NCBI RefSeq assembly: GCF_009755815.1
Contig: NZ_WRPK01000004.1
Location: 434,001-498,000, forward strand
Direction: 5' to 3'
Length of the DNA: 64,000 nt
Origin: Flavisphingomonas formosensis
GTDB lineage: Bacteria; Pseudomonadota; Alphaproteobacteria; Sphingomonadales; Sphingomonadaceae
Shown: positions 8,656 through 17,518 of the stretch, one piece after another
How the letters are laid out: each line of letters starts with the position of its first letter
Position numbering within the stretch: the stretch's first letter is position 1
Notes under the pieces: generated by a model
Told to the model about the DNA's origin: nothing
The model's input: the letters and a program-made list of their open reading frames with translations, nothing else
The model's database searches: none
Translations under genes and position numbers: made by a program

Positions 8656-9377
8656 GCGCGCGCCCAGCCGGAAATGTCGGCGGCGATCGCGGCCGCCAGC
8701 GCTGGCGAATCGCCGGGCTCCGCACGGCGCCAGAGCGGCGGGCCGGGGAGATAGGCGTCGGCCGGCGCGGCGTCGCCCTCCAGCCGCACGGTGCGGAGCG
8801 CCTCGGCATAGGACGGGAGGCCGGCCTTCGCGATGGCCCCGCTGAGGCCGGGCGCGAGCCGATAGCCGGCGAGGAGGATCTCCCCTTCGGCGGCCTGCGC
8901 CTCGATCGCCGCGCTGGTGGATGCGGTGCCCTCCTCGCGGTCCGAGGCGAGGCGGGCCCGGACCAGATCGCGCAGCACCATGCGGCCGGCCAGCGGCGAC
9001 AGCCGCCAATGCGCGGCCGCCTCGATCCCGTCGAGCAGCGCGCCGCCACGGAATGCGGCGACCAGCGGCCGGCGGCCGCAGCCGCGCGCGACGCTTTCGG
9101 CCGCGGCAGCCACGGCATCCTGCCAGTCGCGAAAATCGATCGACGCGAGCGCGGCCGGACTTTCACCGCAACCGGGCAGATCCGGCATCCAGCAGCCGAC
9201 GCCGTCCGCGGCGAGCAGGCGCAGCGTCCGGCCGATCAGCCGGCGGCAGCGGTTCATCTCGGCGAACAGCGGCTGGAGGACGAGAAGCTGCGGCCCATCC
9301 GCCGGCCCGTAGGCCAGCATCGGTTGCGGCGTGTCGCGCCAGGCATAGGAGGCGAAGCGGGGCTCCGCCGGGTTCAT
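8643..9377 (-). CDS. exosortase A system-associated hydrolase 2
   Basis: A 244-residue alpha/beta-hydrolase-like protein of the kind placed next to hydrolase 1 in XrtA loci (the TIGR03101 group). Characteristic stretches are QLLVLQPLFAEMNRCRRL near the N-terminus and DLPGCGESP, where a hydrolase oxyanion loop would lie. The elbow region reads AFRGGALL and lacks a clear Ser nucleophile, so catalysis is doubtful. I chose the ATG at 9377, which forms an ATGA overlap with the upstream acyl carrier protein; an in-frame ATG at 9395 is the alternative. Confidence 0.85.
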   Translation of the reverse strand: MNPAEPRFASYAWRDTPQPMLAYGPADGPQLLVLQPLFAEMNRCRRLIGRTLRLLAADGVGCWMPDLPGCGESPAALASIDFRDWQDAVAAAAESVARGCGRRPLVAAFRGGALLDGIEAAAHWRLSPLAGRMVLRDLVRARLASDREEGTASTSAAIEAQAAEGEILLAGYRLAPGLSGAIAKAGLPSYAEALRTVRLEGDAAPADAYLPGPPLWRRAEPGDSPALAAAIAADISGWARAWAA

Positions 9378-9646
9378 ATCAGCGTCTTGTTCCACGCGAA
9401 TTCGAGCAGCGATCCGAAGCTTTCGAGCAGCTCGCCGTCCACCTCGTCATCCTCGATGACGATGCCGAGGCGATCCTCCAGCTCGGTGAGCAGGCCGGCG
9501 ACGGCCATCGAATCGAGTTCGGGCAGTGATCCGAACAGCGGCGTCGCCTCGGTAAAGGCCTCGACCCGCTCCTCGCTGAGCCCGAGCACGTCGCGCAGCA
9601 CCGCGCGGACGGTGCGTTCGACGTCGGCAGCATCGCTTCTTTCCAC
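9374..9646 (-). CDS. acyl carrier protein of the XrtA locus
   Basis: A 90-residue acidic carrier protein. The phosphopantetheine attachment site is Ser46 in ELDSMAVAGLLTELE. The helical layout (VRAVLRDVLGL, then LLTELEDRLGIVIEDDEV) is typical of carrier proteins. I chose the GTG at 9646 because GGGAGAG lies just before it; an ATG at 9694 would add 16 residues. It is the first gene of the minus-strand arm of the locus and is divergent from an AMP-dependent ligase, its likely loading enzyme. The carried group is unknown; the adjacent PLP decarboxylase suggests something derived from an amino acid. Confidence 0.88.
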   Translation of the reverse strand: MERSDAADVERTVRAVLRDVLGLSEERVEAFTEATPLFGSLPELDSMAVAGLLTELEDRLGIVIEDDEVDGELLESFGSLLEFAWNKTLI

Positions 9647-9806
9647 CGGCTTCTCTCCCTTTCTGCTCCCGCTGCCAGCGCCTAGCTGCACCATGCGCGG
9701 CGGACAAGCGCCGAGAGGATGCGCAGCGGAGCGGTTTCCACGCGGCGGCGGGTGGATTATCCCCGACCGCCCTAACCGAGTCCCGCTCGGCTGGACAGGA
9801 GACCGA
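9647..9806. promoter_or_regulatory. divergent control region of the XrtA locus
   Basis: These 160 bases separate the minus-strand ACP-hydrolase genes from the plus-strand ligase gene, so promoters for both arms should lie here. No sigma-54 consensus, strong -35/-10 pair or operator palindrome stood out. The ribosome binding sites GGGAGAG (minus) and CAGGAGA (plus) are clear at the edges. Confidence 0.4.
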
Positions 9807-11327
9807 ATGCACGATCCGGATGAGGCGCCGGCGCCGCTCGATCATCTCACGCAGCGTGGCGCACCCGATGCGGCGGCCTATGCCGATCGGGCAGGCACGC
9901 TGAGCTATGCCGCGCTCGACCGCGCCGTCGGCCAGCTTGCGGCCGTGCTGCGCGGCGCGGGGCTGGAGACCGGCGAACGGGTGGCGAGCTGGCTCGGCAA
10001 GACGCGGCTCGCCTGCCTCCTGCCGCTCGCCGCGGCGCGGGCGGGTCTCGTCCATGTGCCGATCAATCCGCTGCTCAAACATGGCCAGGCCGCGCACATC
10101 CTGGCGGACAGCGGCGCGCGGCTCCTGCTGTCCGGCGCCGGGCGGCTGGCGACGCTGGAGGCGGGCGACCTGCCGGGGGGCTGCATGGCGGTCGACGAGG
10201 CGGAAATCGCGGCACGGCTGGACGCGGCGGACGCGCTGCCGCCCGGCGATGCTGCGCCGGATGCGCTGGCAGCGATCCTCTATACGTCCGGTTCGACCGG
10301 GCGGCCCAAAGGGGTGATGCTGAGCCACGCCAATCTGTGGCTCGGCGCGGTCAGCGTCGCGCGCTACCTGAAGCTCGTGGCCGACGACCGGACGCTGTGC
10401 GTGCTGCCGCTGAGCTTCGATTACGGGCAGAATCAGCTGCTTTCCACCTGGGCGGCCGGGGCGTGCGCGATCCCGCTCGATTATCTCACGCCGCGCGACG
10501 TGATCCGGGCGGTGGAGCGCTTCGCGATCACCACCCTGGCGGGCGTGCCGCCGCTCTGGATCCAGCTTGCCGAGGCGGAATGGCCGGAGGCGAGCGCGAC
10601 GGGCCTGCGCCGGCTGACCAATTCGGGCGGCCGGCTGCCGGTGCCGCTGGTGCGGCGATTGCGGGCGCTGTTCCCGGCGGCGCATCTCTATTCGATGTAC
10701 GGCCTGACCGAGGCCTTCCGCTCGAGCTATCTGGATCCGGCGCTGATCGACGCCCATCCCGACGCGGTGGGCGGCGCGATCCCCTTTGCGGAGCTGATGG
10801 TGGTGCGGGCCGACGGGAGTCCGGCAGCCGACGGCGAGCCGGGCGAGCTCGTCCATGCCGGGCCGCTGGTCGCGCAAGGCTATTGGAACGATCCGGAGCG
10901 GACGGCGCAGCGCTTCCGCCCGGCGCCCGCCCACTCGGCCTATGGCGGTACGGCGGTCTGGTCCGGCGACACGATGATGCGTGGGGCGGACGGGCTGCTG
11001 CGCTTCGTGGGACGCGACGACGAGATGATCAAGACGGCGGGCAACCGGGTGAGCCCGACGGAGATAGAGGAGGCAGCGATAGCGAGCGGCGCCGTGGCCG
11101 AAGCGGTGGCGATCGGCGTGCCGGACGAGCGGCTGGGCCAGGCCATCGTGATCGTCGCGCGCGCCGCGGCGGGCGTCGAGGATGGCGAGGCGCGGCTGGC
11201 CGCCCATCTCAAGCGCGAGCTGCCGGGTTTCATGCAGCCGCGCGCGCTGCACTGGCGGGAAGAGCTGCCGCGCAATCCGAACGGCAAGCTGGATCGGGCG
11301 GCGATTCGCAGGGAGGTGATGGCGTGA
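9807..11327 (+). CDS. acyl-CoA ligase (AMP-forming), exosortase A system-associated
   Basis: A 506-residue ANL-family enzyme that should activate a carboxylic or amino acid with ATP and pass it to CoA or to the locus's carrier protein. The AMP-binding loop ILYTSGSTGRPKGVMLSHAN lies at about residues 155-175, YSMYGLTEAF in the middle, and GRDDEMIKTAGNRVSPTEIE before the C-terminal lid. The lid has the catalytic Lys in NPNGKLDR. It matches the group found only with XrtA loci (TIGR03098). The ATG at 9807 follows CAGGAGA; its stop overlaps the decarboxylase start. Confidence 0.92.
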   Translation: MHDPDEAPAPLDHLTQRGAPDAAAYADRAGTLSYAALDRAVGQLAAVLRGAGLETGERVASWLGKTRLACLLPLAAARAGLVHVPINPLLKHGQAAHILADSGARLLLSGAGRLATLEAGDLPGGCMAVDEAEIAARLDAADALPPGDAAPDALAAILYTSGSTGRPKGVMLSHANLWLGAVSVARYLKLVADDRTLCVLPLSFDYGQNQLLSTWAAGACAIPLDYLTPRDVIRAVERFAITTLAGVPPLWIQLAEAEWPEASATGLRRLTNSGGRLPVPLVRRLRALFPAAHLYSMYGLTEAFRSSYLDPALIDAHPDAVGGAIPFAELMVVRADGSPAADGEPGELVHAGPLVAQGYWNDPERTAQRFRPAPAHSAYGGTAVWSGDTMMRGADGLLRFVGRDDEMIKTAGNRVSPTEIEEAAIASGAVAEAVAIGVPDERLGQAIVIVARAAAGVEDGEARLAAHLKRELPGFMQPRALHWREELPRNPNGKLDRAAIRREVMA

Positions 11328-12574
11328 AGCCGATGGGCTCGATACCGGCGGATTTCGCCATGCGCGAAGGCGCGCTGCTGATCGCCGGGCGCACCGCGGA
11401 AGACTGGATCGCCGAGGCGGGCGACACGCCGCTGTTCGTCTACGACATGGCGATGGTGCGGGCGTGCATCGCCAGGCTGCGTGCCGCGCTGCCGGAGGCG
11501 ATGGGCATCCATTATGCGGTGAAGGCCAATCCCTTCCCGCCGCTGATCGCGGCGATCCGCCCTTATGTCGACGGGATGGACGTGGCCTCGGCCGGCGAGA
11601 TGCGCCGCGTGCTCGATGCCGGCATGGCGGCGGCCGACATCTCCTTCGCCGGGCCGGGTAAGCGCGATCGCGAACTGGAGGCGGCGATCGCCGCCGGGGT
11701 GACGATCAACCTCGAATCGGAAGCGGAGGCGACGCGCGCGCTCGCCATCGGCGATCGGCTGGGGATCCGGCCGCGCCTGGCGGTGCGGGTGAACCCGGAT
11801 TTCGAGATTCGCGGATCGGGCATGCGCATGGGCGGCGGGGCGCGGCCGTTCGGCGTCGATGCGGTACGCGCGGCGCCGCTGATTCGCGCGATCGTTTCGG
11901 CGGGAGCGGAGTGGCGCGGGCTGCATATCTTTGCCGGATCGCAGGCGCTGGATGCCGCCGCGATCGCGGAGACGCAGGCGGCGACGGTGGCCTTGGCCGG
12001 GGAATTGTCCGACGCGGTCGGCGCAGCGCCGCCGCTGGTCAATCTCGGCGGAGGATTCGGCATCGCCTATTTTCCCGGAGAGCAGCCGCTGGACGTCGAG
12101 GCGATCGGATCGGCGCTGGCCGGGACGCTGGCCGGACGCGTGCCGATCCTGGCCGAATCGGCCTTTGCGATCGAGCTCGGCCGCTGGCTGGTCGGGGAGG
12201 CGGGCGTCTATCTGACACGCATCGTCGATCGCAAGGAAAGCCATGGCGAAACCTTCCTGGTGACCGACGGCGGGCTGCATCACCAGCTCGCCGCCAGCGG
12301 CAATTTCGGCACGGTGGTGCGGCGCAACTACCCGGTCGCGGTGGCGCATCGGATGGGCGACGAACCGGAGGAGACGGTGAGCGTCGTGGGCTGCCTGTGC
12401 ACGCCGCTGGACCTGCTGGCGAACAAGGTGAGCCTGCCGCGTGCCGAGGCGGGAGACGTTATCGCTCTCTTCATGGCCGGGGCTTATGGCGCCAGTGCGA
12501 GCCCCCAGGCGTTTCTGGGCCATCCACCGGCGCTCGAAATCCTCGCAGACCCGCCATTTTCGAGTCAATCCTAA
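11324..12574 (+). CDS. PLP-dependent decarboxylase, exosortase A system-associated
   Basis: A 416-residue fold type III (alanine-racemase-like barrel) decarboxylase of the ornithine/diaminopimelate decarboxylase family. Lys67 in HYAVKANPFP forms the PLP aldimine. GSGMRMGGGARPFG, LHIFAGSQ and NLGGGFGI fit the barrel and phosphate loop, and VGCLCTPLDLLANKV holds the conserved Cys of the second subunit site. It belongs to the XrtA-locus group (TIGR03099), and its product could be loaded onto the carrier protein by the preceding ligase. The GTG start overlaps the ligase stop and follows AGGGAGG. The substrate is not known. Confidence 0.92.
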   Translation: MKPMGSIPADFAMREGALLIAGRTAEDWIAEAGDTPLFVYDMAMVRACIARLRAALPEAMGIHYAVKANPFPPLIAAIRPYVDGMDVASAGEMRRVLDAGMAAADISFAGPGKRDRELEAAIAAGVTINLESEAEATRALAIGDRLGIRPRLAVRVNPDFEIRGSGMRMGGGARPFGVDAVRAAPLIRAIVSAGAEWRGLHIFAGSQALDAAAIAETQAATVALAGELSDAVGAAPPLVNLGGGFGIAYFPGEQPLDVEAIGSALAGTLAGRVPILAESAFAIELGRWLVGEAGVYLTRIVDRKESHGETFLVTDGGLHHQLAASGNFGTVVRRNYPVAVAHRMGDEPEETVSVVGCLCTPLDLLANKVSLPRAEAGDVIALFMAGAYGASASPQAFLGHPPALEILADPPFSSQS

Positions 12575-12681
12575 CGCAATATTCACCTCTTTAGTTGAAA
12601 TGTGCCGCTGAACCTGCGTCCTTGCGCGACCGATGGGAGGGTCTCGCATCGCGGCGCATGGCAGTAAGAGGTGAGGGATCG

Positions 12682-13326
12682 ATGGCGTATCGGGGCATGA
12701 TGAAGCTGATGCTGAGCCTGGGGGCGAGCGCCTTGACGCTCAGCGCCTGCGCGACGGACCAGCCGACCCAGGCGTTGCCGTCCGCGGCCTTCGTGCAGCC
12801 GAAGGAAGGACCGGGCGAGCAATATGTGATCGGCCCGATGGACCAGCTCACCATCTTCGTCTGGCGCAATCCGGAGCTGGGGGCCAAGGTGCAGGTCCGT
12901 CCGGACGGTCGCATCACGACGCCGCTGATCGCGGACCTGCCGGCCGTCGGCAAGACGCCGGCGCAGCTTTCCGAGGATATCAAGGACGCGCTGGCGAAAT
13001 ATATCTCCGACCCGCTCGTGTCGGTGATCGTCGACAATTTCACCGGCACCTATTCCCAGCAGGTGCGCGTGGTCGGCGCGACCGAGAAGCCGGCGTCGCT
13101 GCCCTATCGCGCCAACATGACCCTGCTCGACGCGATGATCGCGGTCGGCGGGCTTTCCGAATATGCGGCGGGCAACCGGGCGCGGCTGATCCGCTACGAT
13201 CCGGCGACCGGCCAGCAACACGAATATCAGCTGAAGATCGCGAACCTCCTCAAGCGGGGCGACGCCGGCGCGAACGTGCGGCTCGAGCCGGGCGACGTGA
13301 TCATCATCCCCGAAAGCATGTTCTGA
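12682..13326 (+). CDS. XrtA-type polysaccharide export lipoprotein (Wza-like)
   Basis: A 214-residue outer-membrane lipoprotein that should form part of the polysaccharide export channel. The signal peptide ends in the lipobox LSAC with Cys23 lipidated. An export domain follows (YVIGPMDQLTIFVWRNPELG, RPDGRITTPLI) and then a SLBB-like domain (VVGATEKPASLPYRANMTLLDAM, about residues 115-190). I took the ATG at 12682, preceded by GGTGAGGGA and opening the signal peptide; a start at 12595 would put 29 residues before it. It begins the second, longer operon of the locus (export to amidotransferase). Confidence 0.93.
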   Translation: MAYRGMMKLMLSLGASALTLSACATDQPTQALPSAAFVQPKEGPGEQYVIGPMDQLTIFVWRNPELGAKVQVRPDGRITTPLIADLPAVGKTPAQLSEDIKDALAKYISDPLVSVIVDNFTGTYSQQVRVVGATEKPASLPYRANMTLLDAMIAVGGLSEYAAGNRARLIRYDPATGQQHEYQLKIANLLKRGDAGANVRLEPGDVIIIPESMF

Positions 13327-13372
13327 TCGGCGCACGGAGGAACGGGGGCGGAAACGGGGCGACAGGGAAGCG

Positions 13373-14911
13373 ATGAACAGCATCTACGAAGAAGTGATGA
13401 TCGCGCTGCATCTCGTCTGGCGCCGCCGCTGGCTGGCGCTGGCGGTCGCGGCGACGGTGTGCCTGGCGGGCTGGCTGGTCGTCGCGCTGATTCCCAACAC
13501 CTATGAATCGCAGGCGCGGATCTTCGTGCAGATGCAGTCCGTGCTGCCCGACAAGATCGGCATCACCTCCACCGAGCAGATACGGGACATCGATCGCGTC
13601 CAGCAGACGCTGGCTTCGACGGTGAACCTCGAGAAGGTGGTGCGCGGCACCGACCTCAGCCTGCAGGCGACCAGCGACAAGGACGTGGCGGCGATCGTCG
13701 AGCGGCTGCGTAACAACATCTCGATCAAGTCGCCGCAGGACAATCTCTACCAGATCAGCGCGAAATCGAGCGCCGGCGGCCTTTCCGACCAGCAGAATGC
13801 GAAGCTCGCCAAGGCGGTGGTGCAGAAGCTGATCGACATCTTCGTCGAGGAGAATCTGGCCGGCAATCGCGACGAGACCAGCCAGGGCCTGCGCTTCCTG
13901 GACGAGCAGCTCGCGCAGCGCGAGAAGCAGCTGCAGGAGGCCGAGCAGAAGAAGGCCGATTTCGAGCAGAAATATGCAGGCATGCTGCCGGGCGTCGGAT
14001 CGGTGAGCCAGCGCATGGACGCATCGCGTTCCGAGCTGGCCGACGTCGATTCGAATCTCGCCGCCGCGCAAAGCTCGCTGGCTGCACTGAACGGCCAGCT
14101 TGCGGGGCTGGCGCCGACCGTCGCCACGCCGGGCGCGAACGGGGCGGTGGGCGGCTATGCCGGGCGACTCGCGGCGCTGGAGGGTCAGCTCAGCGATGCG
14201 CAGGCGCGCGGCTGGACGGACGAGCATCCCGACGTGATCGCGCTGAAGCAGCAGATCGCCCGCCTGCGTCCGCTCGCGGCACGCGAGCCGGCGGGCGGCG
14301 GGGGCGGCGGCACGCCCAACCCCATGTATGTCACGCTGCGTTCGATGCAGGCGGAGAAGCAGGCGACGGTCGCCGCGCTGATGGCGCGCAAGTCGCAGCT
14401 CCAGTCCGACATGAACCAGTTCATCGCCAAGCAGGCCCAGCAGCCCGGCATCGCCGCGGAGCAGCAGCAGCTCGACCGCGACTATGACGTGCTGAAGGCG
14501 CAATATGACAAGCTGCTGGCCGATCGCGAGGATGTGAAGCTGCGCAGCGACGTGCAGAGCCAGACCGACGCGGTGAAATTCCGGGTGATCGATCCGCCGA
14601 GCGCGCCGCGCCTGCCGGTCGCGCCGAATCGTCCGCTGATGTTGACCGCGATCCTGATCATCGGGCTGGGCGCCGGCTTCGCCGTGGCATTCGGCAAGGC
14701 GCAGCTCGCCGTCACCTACGCGACCGCGACGCGGCTGGAAAAAGCGACCGGCCTGCCGGTGATCGGCTCGGTTTCCGAGATATTGACGCCGATGCGGCGC
14801 GAGGAGCGCCGGCGCAAGCTGGTGTGGTTCGCCAGCGGGGCGGGGGCGCTCGTCGGCGTGTACGCGCTGCTGATGGTCGTCGAATTCGTCCAGCGCGGCA
14901 TGGTCGCCTGA
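13373..14911 (+). CDS. XrtA system polysaccharide chain length determinant (Wzz-like)
   Basis: A 512-residue polysaccharide co-polymerase that should span the periplasm and set chain length with the kinase encoded next. There is one membrane segment at about residues 22-42 (WLALAVAATVCLAGWLVVALI) and a second at about 420-440. A long helical coiled region (residues 150-400, rich in Gln, Glu and Lys) lies between, with a Gly-rich AGGGGGG loop. A third hydrophobic stretch near the end (LVWFASGAGALVGVYALLMV) is typical of this XrtA subgroup (TIGR03007). It follows the export protein by 46 bases and precedes the autokinase. Confidence 0.93.
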   Translation: MNSIYEEVMIALHLVWRRRWLALAVAATVCLAGWLVVALIPNTYESQARIFVQMQSVLPDKIGITSTEQIRDIDRVQQTLASTVNLEKVVRGTDLSLQATSDKDVAAIVERLRNNISIKSPQDNLYQISAKSSAGGLSDQQNAKLAKAVVQKLIDIFVEENLAGNRDETSQGLRFLDEQLAQREKQLQEAEQKKADFEQKYAGMLPGVGSVSQRMDASRSELADVDSNLAAAQSSLAALNGQLAGLAPTVATPGANGAVGGYAGRLAALEGQLSDAQARGWTDEHPDVIALKQQIARLRPLAAREPAGGGGGGTPNPMYVTLRSMQAEKQATVAALMARKSQLQSDMNQFIAKQAQQPGIAAEQQQLDRDYDVLKAQYDKLLADREDVKLRSDVQSQTDAVKFRVIDPPSAPRLPVAPNRPLMLTAILIIGLGAGFAVAFGKAQLAVTYATATRLEKATGLPVIGSVSEILTPMRREERRRKLVWFASGAGALVGVYALLMVVEFVQRGMVA

Positions 14912-14924
14912 GGAAGGAACGGGC

Positions 14925-15884
14925 ATGAACAAGATCAGCTCGATCAAATCCCGAGGCTCGCTGCTGGAGCGGGCAGCGGCGACTTATGATCTGGATGCGG
15001 CGATGCGCGACAATGCGCCGGTGGTGGAAACGCCGCCCGCGCCGCCGCCCACCGCTGCGGAGGCGGCGGCCGCGCCGGCGCCTGCCGCGCCCGCCGCGAC
15101 GCAGGCCGGATCGCCGCCCCGGTTACAGCCCCGCCCGCGCGCCTTCACCGGCCGCCATGGCACGGTGGCGATGGAGGAATTGCGCGAAGCCGGCTTCATC
15201 CTGCCCGACTCGCCGGTCAATGCGCTGAACGAGGAATTCCGGATCATCAAGCGGCAGCTCCTGCTCGCGGCGACCGGACGGCGCGGCAGCGAGGGGCTGG
15301 ATCATGGCCGCATGATCCTGGTCTGCTCGGCCGAGCCGAATGAGGGCAAGACCTTCTGCGCCGTCAACCTCGCGCTCTCGATGGCGACCGAGAAGGACGT
15401 CGACGTGCTGCTGGTGGACGCGGACTTCGCGAAGCCCGAAGTGCTCTCGACGCTCGGCCTGGAAGGCGGGCCGGGCCTCATCGACGCGATCGCCGATCCC
15501 AAGATCGACGTCGAAAGCTGCGTGATCCGCACCGACATCCCCAATCTCTCGGTGCTGCCGGCCGGCCGGCAGAGCAATGAGGCGACCGAGCTCGTCGCCT
15601 CCAACCGCACCGGCGAGGTGCTCGACCAGCTCGTATCCGGTCATCCCGACCGGATCGTGATCTTCGATTCGCCACCCGCGCTGGTGGCTTCGCCGGCTTC
15701 GGTGCTGGCGCTCCACGTCGGCCAGATCCTGATGGTGGTGAAGGCCGATCAGACGACGGAGACGCAATTGCGTGACGCGATCGGGCTGCTGAGCGGCTGC
15801 CCCCATCTGCAGCTCGTGATCAACGGGGTGCAATTCTCGGCCAATGGCCGCCGCTTCGGCGATTATTACGGCGCGGGCAGCTGA
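14925..15884 (+). CDS. XrtA-associated tyrosine autokinase
   Basis: A 319-residue cytoplasmic BY-kinase-like ATPase that should control polysaccharide assembly with the preceding chain-length protein. The Pro/Ala-rich N-terminus is low complexity. The kinase domain has a P-loop SAEPNEGKTFCAVNLAL (about residues 137-153), Walker A' VDVLLVDADFAKP and Walker B IVIFDSPPAL. The usual C-terminal Tyr cluster is reduced to one Tyr pair (FGDYYGAG) at the very end, which is the likely autophosphorylation site. It belongs to the XrtA group TIGR03018. Confidence 0.92.
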   Translation: MNKISSIKSRGSLLERAAATYDLDAAMRDNAPVVETPPAPPPTAAEAAAAPAPAAPAATQAGSPPRLQPRPRAFTGRHGTVAMEELREAGFILPDSPVNALNEEFRIIKRQLLLAATGRRGSEGLDHGRMILVCSAEPNEGKTFCAVNLALSMATEKDVDVLLVDADFAKPEVLSTLGLEGGPGLIDAIADPKIDVESCVIRTDIPNLSVLPAGRQSNEATELVASNRTGEVLDQLVSGHPDRIVIFDSPPALVASPASVLALHVGQILMVVKADQTTETQLRDAIGLLSGCPHLQLVINGVQFSANGRRFGDYYGAGS

Positions 15885-15886
15885 GC

Positions 15887-17506
15887 ATGGCCAAGGATAT
15901 CCTGCCGCGCACGATCGGCCTCGTCTCGATCGCCTTCGGTGTCTCGATGTTTCCGAAGGTCGCGCACGCGCGCACCCAGGTGACGCCCTATATCGAGGTC
16001 CAGCAGGTCCTCGACGCGCAGCTTTCGAGCCCGAGCGACGTTCTCACCTACACGACGGTCGCCGCAGGCGTGGACGCCAGCGCCACCGGCCATCGGGTGG
16101 AGGGCACCGTCAGCTACCGCTACGAATATCGCATCCCCTGGGACAAGGACAAGATGAGCAGCGGCGACGTCCATAGCGGCATCGCGCGCGGCCAGTACCA
16201 GATCATCCCGAACACGCTGAGTTTCGAGGGCGGTGCGCTGGCGACGCGCACGCGCACCGACATTCGCGGCGCGGCGCCGCTGATCCTCACCGGCGACAAG
16301 GACAATATCAATCAGGTGTTCGGCTTCTATGGCGGCCCGACCCTCTCGACCCATGCCGGGCCGCTGCAGATCGGCGCGAGCTACCAGCTCGGCTATGTGA
16401 AGGTGGAGGACAAGAACAGCGTCCTGCTCCCTACGGGCTCCCAGCGACTCGACCAGTTCGACGATTCGACCGTGCAGAACGTGCAGGCGAGCATCGGCAT
16501 GCAATCCGGCCGGCTTCCGTTCGGCTGGACCATCTCCGGCGGCTGGCAGCACGAGGACGCTTCCCAGCTCGACCAGCGCTATGACGGCAAATATGTCCGC
16601 GCGGACGTGACCGTGCCCGTGACCGCGCATATCGCGCTGACCGGCGGCGTCGGATACGAGAAAATCAACATAGCCGAACGGCCGGTGTTGCGCGATACGG
16701 CGGGCAACCCGGTAACGACCGGAAACGGCCGCTACGTGACCGACAAGAGCGCGCCGCGCCTCACCTATTACGACACGGACGGCCTGATCTGGGACGTCGG
16801 CGTGATCTGGCGGCCGAGCCCCCGCGCCACGCTGCAGGCCCGCGTCGGCAAGCGTTACGGCCAGACCGCCTATACCGGATCGCTGGACTATCGGGTGAGC
16901 GAGAATTCCGGGCTGCAGATCGGCGTCTATAACGGCATCGAAAGCTTCGGACGCCAGCTGATCGGCGACGTCGCAGCGCTGCCGACCAACTTCCAGGTCA
17001 CGCGCAATCCATTCGGCGGCGACGTCAACGGATGCGTCTTCGGAGCGACGCCGGGCAGCGGAGGCTGCCTGGAGGACGCGCTGCAATCGGTGAGCACCGA
17101 GAATTTCCGGGCACGCGGCGTCAACGCGCTGTTTTCCTCGCGCCGCGGGCCTTGGACGATGGGCGTCGGCATCGGCTATGCCGAGCGCCGCTACATCGCG
17201 CCAGTCTATGGCAGCATCTTCACCGTCAACGGCGTGACGGACAGGAGCGTGACCGGCGAGTTCACCCTGACGCGCGAGCTGACCCGCTCGTCCGGCATCA
17301 CCGGCGCGCTTTACGCCGCCTGGTATAACCCTGGCATCGTCAATTCCTCAGACGTGTTCGCATATGGCGGAACAAGCACCTATTATCACACCTTCGGTGA
17401 GCGGCTGAGCGCTCAGGCGTCGTTAGGCATTTATGCCTATGACCAGAAGCAGGCGGACGACGTCGTCTCCGGTGCGGCGCAGGTCGGCATGCGCTACTCA
17501 TTCTAG
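15887..17506 (+). CDS. XrtA-associated outer-membrane beta-barrel protein
   Basis: A 539-residue exported protein with a signal peptide (MAKDILPRT to KVAHA) and then alternating hydrophobic/polar strands that end in MRYSF, a C-terminal aromatic typical of outer-membrane barrels. The layout matches the PEP-CTERM-associated family TIGR03016. In this position, between the autokinase and the ExeA-like ATPase, it may provide a pore or scaffold for secretion of the polysaccharide or sorted proteins; this is inference. It starts two bases after the kinase gene stops. Confidence 0.88.
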   Translation: MAKDILPRTIGLVSIAFGVSMFPKVAHARTQVTPYIEVQQVLDAQLSSPSDVLTYTTVAAGVDASATGHRVEGTVSYRYEYRIPWDKDKMSSGDVHSGIARGQYQIIPNTLSFEGGALATRTRTDIRGAAPLILTGDKDNINQVFGFYGGPTLSTHAGPLQIGASYQLGYVKVEDKNSVLLPTGSQRLDQFDDSTVQNVQASIGMQSGRLPFGWTISGGWQHEDASQLDQRYDGKYVRADVTVPVTAHIALTGGVGYEKINIAERPVLRDTAGNPVTTGNGRYVTDKSAPRLTYYDTDGLIWDVGVIWRPSPRATLQARVGKRYGQTAYTGSLDYRVSENSGLQIGVYNGIESFGRQLIGDVAALPTNFQVTRNPFGGDVNGCVFGATPGSGGCLEDALQSVSTENFRARGVNALFSSRRGPWTMGVGIGYAERRYIAPVYGSIFTVNGVTDRSVTGEFTLTRELTRSSGITGALYAAWYNPGIVNSSDVFAYGGTSTYYHTFGERLSAQASLGIYAYDQKQADDVVSGAAQVGMRYSF

Positions 17507-17518
17507 AAGGGAAGCGAG

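Noticed and set aside
9447-11252. 601-aa minus-strand frame opposite the AMP ligase
   Set aside because: The plus-strand ligase has all family motifs; the minus frame is Arg/His/Gln-rich without motifs.
10940-12649. 569-aa minus-strand frame opposite the PLP decarboxylase
   Set aside because: Shadow ORF; no recognisable domain and opposite a well-supported enzyme.
12575-12681. Sigma-54 promoter before the export lipoprotein gene
   Set aside because: XrtA loci can be controlled by sigma-54, but no TGGCAC-N5-TTGC-type site is present here.
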